NCBI GenBank assembly: GCA_030749275.1
Contig: JASMKJ010000627.1
Span: forward strand, 1 to 5,792
From: Acidimicrobiales bacterium
GTDB taxonomy: Bacteria; Actinomycetota; Acidimicrobiia; Acidimicrobiales; Poriferisodalaceae
Reading direction: 5' to 3'
DNA length: 5,792 bases
The notes under the pieces were generated by a model, which was not told the origin of the DNA, did not search any database, and saw only the letters and a program-made list of their open reading frames with translations. Of the stretch, positions 1 through 5,592 are shown one piece after another (within the stretch, counting starts at the first letter, position 1; every line of letters begins with the position of its first letter). A program made the translations under genes and the position numbers.

Positions 1-123
1 GTCGACCGTGAACACCCAGGCACGCCAACCAGTCGCGTTGGTGGGGCGCGCAAACACGCCAGAGGAGCTTGTATCTCCAGATTCAAGTTCGAGGATTTCG
101 GGGCGTTCCTCTGTTATGGCCAT
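1..123 (-). CDS. ctaD: Cytochrome c oxidase subunit I (aa3-type), N-terminal 41 codons, cut by window edge
   Basis: Translating the minus strand from the ATG at 123 gives an open frame to the window edge that ends in GWRAWVFTVD. This is the start of the conserved subunit I motif W-x-x-T-x-DHK just before transmembrane helix 1. The preceding 30 or so residues are an acidic, hydrophilic cytoplasmic leader, as is common in actinobacterial CtaD. An AGGAG sits 10 nt upstream of the ATG and supports this start. The gene follows coxB by 34 bp, the usual coxB-ctaD order, so it is most likely the catalytic subunit that carries heme a, heme a3 and CuB and reduces O2 to water in the membrane. The ligand histidines lie outside the window, so catalytic competence is inferred from position and motif only. 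It is distinct from the ligand-less COX1 homologue upstream in the same operon. Confidence 0.8.
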   Translation of the reverse strand, partial: MAITEERPEILELESGDTSSSGVFARPTNATGWRAWVFTVD

Positions 124-133
124 TGGGGTCAAT

Positions 134-138
134 CTCCT
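134..138 (-). promoter_or_regulatory. Ribosome binding site of ctaD
   Basis: AGGAG on the minus strand, with 10 nt between it and the ATG at 123. It lies in the 34-bp gap after the coxB stop and decides the ctaD start, since this short partial frame could otherwise be overlooked. Confidence 0.65.
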
Positions 139-157
139 GAAAGCCGCTGCGGGCAGG

Positions 158-1327
158 TCAATTCGGCATTAGCGGTGGGGTGCCACCGAGAGTCAATAGG
201 TAGGTAACTAGATCGTCGAGTTCACTATCTGAAAGCGTCTCAGCAAATGAAATCATGCCCTGACGGTTCTCAGGTCGAGCTGCTTTTTTGTCAGGTGCGT
301 TTCGAACCCATTCGCGAAGATCAGCCACATTCACAGACCCGTCATCTCTATAGAGTTCAAAAACGGAACCAGCGAAAGACGTTCTTGTCATCAGGTGGGT
401 GAGGTTTGGGGCATACCCTGACGTGAGATTTGCGTTTCCGTCAGCAGCTGACTCATACACGCCGTTTACCACGTGGCAGCTAACACAATGTCTCCCAAAA
501 AGGTCATAGCCGCGCTTAGCCGCAGCATTGGTCGGGACTGTTGCCGGTGTTAGTTGTTCCCGAACCCATGCGTCATAATCGTCGTCCTCTAAGACGACTG
601 CGCGCATCTGCATATCGGCGTGGCTAAGCCCGCAAAATTCCACGCATTCGCCGTAGAAGATGCCAGGCACGGGTGAACTAATCCGCCAATGGTGGACGCG
701 TCCGGGAACCGCGTCGCGTTTGCCATTGAGCTGCGGGATCCAGAATGAGTGGATGACATCGTTGGACAGAATTTCCAGGTTGACTTCCTCGCCTACTGGT
801 ATCACGATCTCGTTGGCGGTGACGATGTCGGAAGTGCCGTCCTCATCAACGTCGTAGCTGAATTGCCACCACCACTGTTGGGCTTCGACCTTTATAGTGC
901 GCCCATCTCCTTTGCTACTCAAGTCGAATACGGCCGGAACCGTTACGACAGCTAGAAACACCAACATCACTACGGGAATCAAAGTCCATGTGAGTTCGGC
1001 CTTGCGATTTCCGTGAATTTGTTTTGGGAGTTCGTCGGGGTCGTCGTCCGGTCTCTCCCGGAATTTTACGACGACAAGTATGACGGCAATGGCAACGAAG
1101 ATTCCTACCGCTGTCGCCATATAGCCCGAAAGCCTCATTATTCCGTCAATTTGCTTAGCGTTTTCGCCTACTGGGTCCGTCGGGTCTATTCGTCCTGTAG
1201 CGCATGAAGTAAGGACCACTGTCATCAGAACTAACGGCGCACCGCGAATGATCCGGCCGATAGCAAATGAGTGATTCTTCATTGATTTCTTTGGTGCCCG
1301 TCTCGATGTTCTTTTCCTAATGCTCAT
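158..1327 (-). CDS. coxB: Cytochrome c oxidase subunit II with CuA site and fused C-terminal cytochrome c (caa3-type)
   Basis: Subunit II accepts electrons from the cytochrome chain and passes them through CuA to subunit I. The 389-residue protein has a basic N-terminus and a hydrophobic signal segment (about 28-41) ending in LTSC, a lipobox with candidate lipidated Cys42. The subunit II helix hairpin follows (about 65-89 and 111-134), then the aromatic stretch QWWWQFSY (151-158). CuA ligands are all present: H193, C228, E230 (backbone), C232, H236, M239. A cytochrome c domain occupies about 265-389, with heme motif CVSCH (281-285) and M358 as probable axial methionine. The family without the fusion is roughly 100 residues shorter. 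The ATG at 1327 overlaps the upstream stop as ATGA, which suggests translational coupling. No good Shine-Dalgarno is visible, and the ATG at 1282 (residue 16) is an alternative that would give a more typical lipoprotein leader. The protein also fits the name ctaC. The assignment is secure; the exact start is not. Confidence 0.95.
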   Translation of the reverse strand: MSIRKRTSRRAPKKSMKNHSFAIGRIIRGAPLVLMTVVLTSCATGRIDPTDPVGENAKQIDGIMRLSGYMATAVGIFVAIAVILVVVKFRERPDDDPDELPKQIHGNRKAELTWTLIPVVMLVFLAVVTVPAVFDLSSKGDGRTIKVEAQQWWWQFSYDVDEDGTSDIVTANEIVIPVGEEVNLEILSNDVIHSFWIPQLNGKRDAVPGRVHHWRISSPVPGIFYGECVEFCGLSHADMQMRAVVLEDDDYDAWVREQLTPATVPTNAAAKRGYDLFGRHCVSCHVVNGVYESAADGNANLTSGYAPNLTHLMTRTSFAGSVFELYRDDGSVNVADLREWVRNAPDKKAARPENRQGMISFAETLSDSELDDLVTYLLTLGGTPPLMPN

Positions 1328-2121
1328 CTGATCACCACCGGAGCGCTTAGGGCCGGAGCAGAATGCTCGTCGCCGGAGTGGTCTTCACCGTCACTGTGGC
1401 TTTCATCGTCATGGTGTTTGTCGTCACCATGGTGGTGGAAGTCCCTTTCCCCACGGGCAGTCGCCGCGATCCCACCGACGATGAGTGCTAGTCCCCCCAA
1501 CACCAGAATTGAGGCGACAACTCCCCGTCGAATATTGGGTTTCGCGTATAGGACAAACGCGAAGCCTAAGACACCGCTAGCTGCAAATATCGCAAACCAG
1601 CTAGCGCCATTCTTGCTGGAAGTCAGCAGGATTCTGGACACAAGCACCACTGGTAGAGCAATGGCTAGCGCACCATAAAGAGGTATCTCGAACGGGGCCA
1701 GGACTTTCTTGCGTTCTGCCGCGTTGGCTTTCTGGTCTTGTGAGAGGTGTTCGGACCACGCGCTGAAGGTCCATTCAACAGCCGAGACAAGCATCGCTGC
1801 TATCCCGACTATCGCGATAAAGCCGTCAGCCACGAGACCGACCATCAGTACGCCGAGGCCTATGGCGCCCATGATCGGCCACCAAGCGGGGCTAGACGGA
1901 TGGTTGTGGGCTCGTTCGCGGTCTATTGAATCGCCGTCTCCCACCGACAAGGCCAGCCCTGCAAGAAGAGCGAACGCCGCTGCTGCTGTCCCAAGAACAA
2001 TGGTGGCAAACATCACAATGTGTCCGTCGCCGTCCATGCCTGTGAAAAGACCGATAGCCACGGCTGCAGCTGTTGCCAAAGTAACGCGGCCGGCGAAGTA
2101 TCTGCTTGCTATACCGAGCAT
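1324..2121 (-). CDS. Unknown multi-span membrane protein with His/Asp-rich C-terminal tail, in cytochrome oxidase operon
   Basis: I do not recognise this 265-residue protein as a named family. Hydrophobic segments lie at about 12-28, 34-60, 80-99, 100-120, 144-165, 173-193 and 199-219, suggesting seven helices. Basic stretches at the N-terminus, 124-143 and 194-199 fit a cytoplasmic N-terminus and an extracytoplasmic C-terminus by the positive-inside rule. The tail from about 227 to 253 is packed with eight His plus many Asp and Glu residues, a composition typical of low-affinity Cu, Zn or Ni binding. The segment 80-123 loosely recalls the two-helix small subunit IV of actinobacterial oxidases, but this is a weak impression. 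The start is supported by AGGAG only 4 nt upstream of the ATG. It lies 7 bp after the COX3-like gene and its stop overlaps the coxB start by 4 bp, so it is co-translated with oxidase genes. A structural subunit or a metal-handling assembly factor are the options I would consider. Confidence 0.85.
   Translation of the reverse strand: MLGIASRYFAGRVTLATAAAVAIGLFTGMDGDGHIVMFATIVLGTAAAAFALLAGLALSVGDGDSIDRERAHNHPSSPAWWPIMGAIGLGVLMVGLVADGFIAIVGIAAMLVSAVEWTFSAWSEHLSQDQKANAAERKKVLAPFEIPLYGALAIALPVVLVSRILLTSSKNGASWFAIFAASGVLGFAFVLYAKPNIRRGVVASILVLGGLALIVGGIAATARGERDFHHHGDDKHHDDESHSDGEDHSGDEHSAPALSAPVVIR
1363..1443 (-). other. Segment encoding His/Asp/Glu-rich metal-binding-like tail
   Basis: Codons for residues 227-253 of the 265-residue membrane protein. 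Eight histidines (H229, H230, H231, H236, H237, H242, H248, H253) are interspersed with Asp, Glu, Gly and Ser and no hydrophobic residues apart from F228. The tail follows the last predicted helix and is predicted to face the same side of the membrane as the CuA domain of subunit II. The metal-binding role is inferred from composition. Confidence 0.6.
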
Positions 2122-2125
2122 GACT

Positions 2126-2130
2126 CTCCT
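2126..2130 (-). promoter_or_regulatory. Ribosome binding site of the 265-residue membrane protein
   Basis: AGGAG on the minus strand, overlapping the TAG stop of the COX3-like gene and separated by only 4 nt from the ATG at 2121. The spacing is short, but no other in-frame start nearby has a better site. Confidence 0.5.
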
Positions 2131-2722
2131 ACTTCACCACGTAGACCGTGTACCAAGTCACAGCCCATGCAAGAGCTGCGAAATCCCAAAAGAAGACCGC
2201 CGCGCCTAGGGATGTGCTTCCCTGTTGCCCGACGCTGCCACCTAAAGACCTCAAGCCCATTAAACCGAGGTATAGGAGGCCAACTACGACGATCATCAGC
2301 GCAAGCCCAGTCGTAGCGAAGGCCAGATTTTGATATTCGCCAGAACCGATTTCTAATCCCATGCGATTCATGCTGTACATGACCATGTTGATAAAGCCCA
2401 ACCCCAAAACAATGGTCGTCGCAATGGCAGTCCAAGCATGGGCGGTGTCTCTTCGCCTACTGGCCCACAAGGCCCAATGCGCTGTTACTAGCGACGCTAC
2501 AAGGGTAAGTAAGGCGTAATCGAACTGGGGATTCGGTACAGCTAGACCATCAAGCCAATCGTGGCCCGGGTGCGGTCCAGATGCGTGGCGTCTCGCCATG
2601 TAAAAGCCAAGCGCCCCTGCCATCATCATTGAGCAGATGGCGCATGCAAACCCCGTGCCAACCAACTGAGCACGAGGCCTTTGAGGACGTCCAGAGGCAA
2701 GCGTTGGAGTGGTATCTGACAT
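2129..2722 (-). CDS. Divergent cytochrome c oxidase subunit III (COX3) homologue lacking conserved Glu/His residues
   Basis: This 197-residue protein has the five-helix layout and length of short actinobacterial subunit III (helices about 20-42, 66-88, 97-117, 132-156, 171-195). Landmarks align well: GTGF then MAGALGFYMARR (helix 1), SLVTAHWALWASRRRD (helix 2 and loop), ATTG (136-139) and FFWDF...W (177-186). At the key family positions it deviates. The helix-1 Glu (SE.MFF) is C30, the two His of the TTGFHGLH motif are A141 and I144, and the WHFVD signature near the C-terminus is W179-D180-F181-A182-A183, losing both His and Asp. Subunit III normally packs on subunit I and stabilises proton uptake. 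This copy starts 1 bp inside the stop of the COX1-like gene (TGATG) and has a perfect AGGAGGT, so the two are probably made together and may pair. A standard ctaE could lie beyond the window. Family membership is likely; function is unknown. Confidence 0.8.
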   Translation of the reverse strand: MSDTTPTLASGRPQRPRAQLVGTGFACAICSMMMAGALGFYMARRHASGPHPGHDWLDGLAVPNPQFDYALLTLVASLVTAHWALWASRRRDTAHAWTAIATTIVLGLGFINMVMYSMNRMGLEIGSGEYQNLAFATTGLALMIVVVGLLYLGLMGLRSLGGSVGQQGSTSLGAAVFFWDFAALAWAVTWYTVYVVK

Positions 2723-4398
2723 CAGGCGTTTACCTCCTCAGCTTCAAGTTCGTCGAGGAGCGGCGTTCCCGACGTCAGTATTGGCAACTCGCCGCTCTCT
2801 CCCATCGGAGGAGGGGATGGCAACATCCACTCGGGGGATTGAGCTGACCAAGGGTCTTCGGCCGCTTCGACCCCTTTCTTTAAAACAATTGACGTGAACA
2901 AATTGAGCAGAAGGATTATTACCCCGACTAGCAGAATCGCCACACCCGCGGCTCCTAGGGCGCTAAGACCTTCGGCTCCCGTGTCGTCTATCCAGTTGGC
3001 GTAGAGGGACGTGGCATTCGGGTCGGCATAAACGAAGTCAGGTTGTTCTGTGAGCAGCCCTGACAATGCCGGGCCGAGGAACGCTAGGAGCGCTCCAGCC
3101 CCAATTACGAGAAAGTTCAGCAAACCCAGCAATTCATTTAGTTGACGACCCCAGATCTTGGGTGCCCACCAATGGATTGCAGCCAAGAGGCCAAGGAGTC
3201 CCGCCCCATAGATGAGCACGGACTGTTGGCCGGTGACCCAAGTGGTCATTCGCAGTTGTGGGTTGCCATCATTCCCGCGGCCCGCTATTTCAAGCCAATC
3301 GGCTGCTGCTCCGATCAGTCCGACTAGTGCACCTACAAGAACCAGTTTCCCCGCGGCGAAGGCTGCAATCAGAGAGGTGTTTATTTTCGGCAGTTTGCGA
3401 TTCTGAATCACAGCAAGGCCTAGTAGGCCAAGCAGCCCGGTGGTCCCTAATAGCGCTCCGGCATAGAGCCCTACTAAGACAACCCCTTCAAAGCCGTCGA
3501 TAATGTCGGCACCCTCGCCGGTGATTGCAAAGTTGGTCCATGCCCCGAAACCAAAGAGTCCGACGAGGCCGATGGTGAAGTACATAGCGATGGGTTCGAA
3601 AACCCGTCGTTTAGCCGCGGCCAAAACAATTTCAGCGGCTACTCCAAGCACAGGAACGACGTATATGAATAATTGGGGCGTCCGATGAATCCAGTCGATT
3701 CGTTCCCATATGCCGTAATTGCCAAACAGGAACACTCGCCCATAGCGATGGTCTACGTAGAGGATCGCTATCTGTCCGAGTAAAACCGGCAAACTCACCA
3801 CCAGCATTGAGGCGGTCACTAAGGCGGACCATGTAAACGGCGGCGTTTCGTCCATGTAAAGGCCAGGGGATCTCATGGTCATCACTGTTGTCGCCACGGT
3901 GACCGAGCCAAGTAGTAGTGCCAACACCAAACCACTCAGTGCCAACATATGCAGGTCAACCCCGTTGGCCCACCCGCCGTAAGGACCTCCGTTGCCCAGG
4001 TAGGCGCCAATAAGTACGACAGCAGATATTTTCCATATCCAGAAAGACGCTGTGGCCGCTCGCGGGAAGGCCAGGTTCGAGGCACCAATTTGGAGGGGGA
4101 CCATATAGATAGCCACGCCGAGGAATGCTGGAATTAAGAACAGCAAAACGAGAGCTTCTCTAGAGAACGCGAAACCTTGCGCAAAACTGTCAACATCTAG
4201 GCTTACAAATTTGCTTGCCGACGTCAGATCTAGTCGGACAAGCAGGTCGAGAACAACTCCCAAAACAAGAAACAGCAGTGCACTAACAATGAAAAGTCGC
4301 CCAGTTCGTTTGTGGTCGGCGGTCGTCAACCAGCCAAACGGTGTCGGGTCTTCCACGGGCACGCCGGGAGAAGTTGAAGCGTCTGTGTTTTCGCTCAT
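2722..4398 (-). CDS. Cytochrome c oxidase subunit I (COX1) homologue lacking all heme and CuB ligands
   Basis: This 558-residue protein has the 12-helix fold of heme-copper oxidase subunit I (helices about 36-58, 82-106, 118-135, 149-173, 189-213, 240-262, 269-291, 301-330, 341-365, 392-412, 420-448, 476-505). Family landmarks remain: W-x-TTADHKRTGRL (23-35), VPLQIGASNLAFPR (100-113), MRSPG (175-179) and the C-terminal tail DPW...PEW...SPPP (515-531). The catalytic residues are gone. The low-spin heme His of helix 2 is S79. The HPEVY motif reads TPQLF (240-244), losing the CuB His, the proton-channel Glu and the cross-linked Tyr. The HH pair is N289-F290, and the HFH of helix 10 is QQS (391-393). 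The Asp of the IGA-x-D motif is N108. The frame is intact with normal length, so it is probably expressed but cannot hold the usual cofactors. The tail places it with aa3-type enzymes, so a 'cbb3-type' label would mislead. AGGA lies 4 nt before the ATG. It probably opens the operon leading to coxB-ctaD. Confidence 0.93.
   Translation of the reverse strand: MSENTDASTSPGVPVEDPTPFGWLTTADHKRTGRLFIVSALLFLVLGVVLDLLVRLDLTSASKFVSLDVDSFAQGFAFSREALVLLFLIPAFLGVAIYMVPLQIGASNLAFPRAATASFWIWKISAVVLIGAYLGNGGPYGGWANGVDLHMLALSGLVLALLLGSVTVATTVMTMRSPGLYMDETPPFTWSALVTASMLVVSLPVLLGQIAILYVDHRYGRVFLFGNYGIWERIDWIHRTPQLFIYVVPVLGVAAEIVLAAAKRRVFEPIAMYFTIGLVGLFGFGAWTNFAITGEGADIIDGFEGVVLVGLYAGALLGTTGLLGLLGLAVIQNRKLPKINTSLIAAFAAGKLVLVGALVGLIGAAADWLEIAGRGNDGNPQLRMTTWVTGQQSVLIYGAGLLGLLAAIHWWAPKIWGRQLNELLGLLNFLVIGAGALLAFLGPALSGLLTEQPDFVYADPNATSLYANWIDDTGAEGLSALGAAGVAILLVGVIILLLNLFTSIVLKKGVEAAEDPWSAQSPEWMLPSPPPMGESGELPILTSGTPLLDELEAEEVNA
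2732..2738 (-). promoter_or_regulatory. Strong ribosome binding site of the COX3-like gene, inside the end of the COX1-like gene
   Basis: AGGAGGT on the minus strand, 9 nt before the ATG at 2722. It is encoded within the last codons (Glu-Glu-Val) of the COX1-like gene and is the best Shine-Dalgarno in the window. With the TGATG stop/start overlap it fixes the start of the COX3-like gene. Confidence 0.75.
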
Positions 4399-4585
4399 CG
4401 TGTCCTGCTGATTACTGCCTCGATATCTAACGGATCGCGTCTACCTAAAGGTTGACTGTGCCTTACAGCGCGGTTCACACCGCGCAGGTGCTGAAGGTGC
4501 ACTTTACTCACCAGCTTGCCAGTCGTGTAACTCCAAAGCGGTGTTCTCTTAAGGTCTTTTCGGCAGGGCATCCGGCTCGGAGTCA
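4399..4585 (-). other. 187-bp intergenic region between ctaB and the COX1-like gene
   Basis: This is the only sizeable gap in the minus-strand gene series. It contains a GC-rich hairpin at 4468-4485 and an AGGA at 4403-4406 serving the COX1-like gene. A TAGATA-like stretch lies at 4426-4431 but has no well-spaced -35 partner, so I do not call a promoter. The gap is a likely place for a separate promoter of the oxidase operon. A 58-codon frame (4571-4395) also fits here, but I do not call it a gene. Confidence 0.5.
4468..4485 (-). terminator. Perfect 7-bp hairpin without T-tract; terminator or leader structure
   Basis: GCGCGGT, a 4-nt loop, then ACCGCGC form a perfect 7-bp stem. Neither strand has a following T-run, so a classical intrinsic terminator is doubtful. 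It may be a tailless terminator for ctaB, or an mRNA stability or processing hairpin in the leader of the COX1-like gene, whose start is 70 nt downstream. Confidence 0.35.
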
Positions 4586-5503
4586 TCAGCCCGTCACCCC
4601 ATATGTCAACACGTCGATAGCCACGGCAATAAACAGCGCCCCCAGGTAGACGGTTGAGTAGGTAAAGACTTTCCATGCTTGCACCGAATTTGGCTGGCGA
4701 AGCAACCCAAGCGTACGCCACAAGAACACCACTCCACCTATTAGCGCGACCGATAAATACACAAAACTCATGTCTGCGACAACGTGAAACCCGATCGATA
4801 ATCCGAAGACCACAATTGTATAAAGCACCATCCTTATTGCTGTTGCTCTGATGCTGATGACGACAGGAAGCATGGGGACAGAAGCCGCCTCATATTCATC
4901 TGCATATTTGATCGCTAGCGCCCAGAAATGCGGGGGCGTCCAAAAGAACACGATTGCAAACAGAATTGTCGCGCTGAGACTCAACGAGCCCGTCACCGCG
5001 GCCCAGCCGATTAGCGCCGGGGCGGCGCCGGCGGCGCCTCCGATGACGATGTTTTGCTTGGACGTCCTTTTTAACCAAAGGGAGTAGACAAACACGTAGA
5101 AAAGGCATGCGCCGAGAGCGAGAACTGCTGAAAGCCAATTCACGAATAGGTACAAGAGAACGAAGGCGGCCGCTTCAAGCGCGACTCCAAAGACGAGTGC
5201 CGACCGGGGAGTGACGGCGCCAGTTACTAGTGGCCGACCTTGGGTTCGTTCCATCAGGCGGTCTATATCTCGATCGATGTACATATTGAAGGTGTTGGCA
5301 CCTCCGGCCGCTAAGGCACCGCCGACGATGGTGAGCAACACTAGGGACAGACTTGGCATACCGCCATGGGCGAGGATCATGGACGGCACGGTCGTTATTA
5401 ACAACAACTCAATTATTCGCGGCTTGGTGAGCATCACGAAGGCGTTTACCGTCGCCAAAGTTCCTCTGCCATTACTTTCGATGGCTGTCGTGCGGTACTC
5501 CAT
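4586..5503 (-). CDS. ctaB: Protoheme IX farnesyltransferase (heme O synthase)
   Basis: This membrane prenyltransferase of the UbiA superfamily attaches a farnesyl group to heme b to make heme O, the precursor of heme A for the oxidase. The 305-residue length is normal. The N-terminal LTKPRIIELL (25-34) is typical. The first Asp-rich motif is NMYIDRDIDR (73-82, with N73, D77 and D81), followed by GRPLVTG (89-95). YSLWLKRTSKQNIVIGG (140-156) and the second conserved loop WTPPHFWALAIKYADEY (188-204) with VPMLP (209-213) are both intact. About nine hydrophobic helices can be traced. No Shine-Dalgarno precedes the ATG at 5503. A TATCGT 8 nt upstream would fit leaderless transcription, which is common in actinobacteria. 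Starting at the next ATG (residue 24) would remove the usual N-terminal extension, so I keep 5503. It is divergent from ctaA, the next enzyme in the pathway. Confidence 0.96.
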   Translation of the reverse strand: MEYRTTAIESNGRGTLATVNAFVMLTKPRIIELLLITTVPSMILAHGGMPSLSLVLLTIVGGALAAGGANTFNMYIDRDIDRLMERTQGRPLVTGAVTPRSALVFGVALEAAAFVLLYLFVNWLSAVLALGACLFYVFVYSLWLKRTSKQNIVIGGAAGAAPALIGWAAVTGSLSLSATILFAIVFFWTPPHFWALAIKYADEYEAASVPMLPVVISIRATAIRMVLYTIVVFGLSIGFHVVADMSFVYLSVALIGGVVFLWRTLGLLRQPNSVQAWKVFTYSTVYLGALFIAVAIDVLTYGVTG

Positions 5504-5511
5504 CGTGCGCC

Positions 5512-5517
5512 ACGATA
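5512..5517 (-). promoter_or_regulatory. Candidate -10 element for leaderless ctaB transcript
   Basis: TATCGT on the minus strand matches the TAnnnT pattern and ends 8 nt before the ctaB ATG, the spacing expected if transcription starts at the start codon. The absence of a ribosome binding site supports this. The only -35-like partner, TTGGGT, is 19 bp away, so the call is tentative. Confidence 0.3.
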
Positions 5518-5537
5518 CGGCCCCAAACGCTCAGTGA

Positions 5538-5551
5538 CCCAACTAGATGGG
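5538..5551. promoter_or_regulatory. 14-bp imperfect dyad between ctaA and ctaB, possible operator
   Basis: CCCA-A-CTAG-A-TGGG is a palindrome apart from one symmetric mismatched pair. It lies in the middle of the short region between the divergent heme A synthesis genes, where one bound regulator could act on both. No regulator is identified, and a dyad this short can arise by chance. Confidence 0.3.
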
Positions 5552-5592
5552 GTGATTCGCGCAGAATCTTTTTGAGTCGTGACTTCAATGCT

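Noticed and set aside
1709..2209. 166-codon plus-strand open frame opposite the His-tailed membrane protein gene
   Set aside because: It runs antisense to a well-supported gene in a tight operon, has low-complexity Ala/Ser/Pro/Thr composition and no recognisable motif. It is best explained as a mirror of the real frame's codon bias.
2109..2435. 108-codon minus-strand frame overlapping the COX3-like gene, with Cys/His-rich start (MDCHCDDHC)
   Set aside because: The Cys/His cluster looks metal-binding, but it is an out-of-frame reading of the COX3-like gene, which has homology and a strong ribosome binding site. No independent start signal was seen.
2722..4398. COX1-like gene as a pseudogene
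   Set aside because: The frame is unbroken over 558 codons with all structural landmarks, a normal tail and tight coupling to its neighbour. A decaying pseudogene would not lose exactly the ligand residues while keeping the scaffold.
4395..4721. 108-codon minus-strand frame starting inside ctaB
   Set aside because: The first half lies inside ctaB in another frame, so the long version is not a gene. Only its last 58 codons fall in the gap and are mentioned as a weak possibility.
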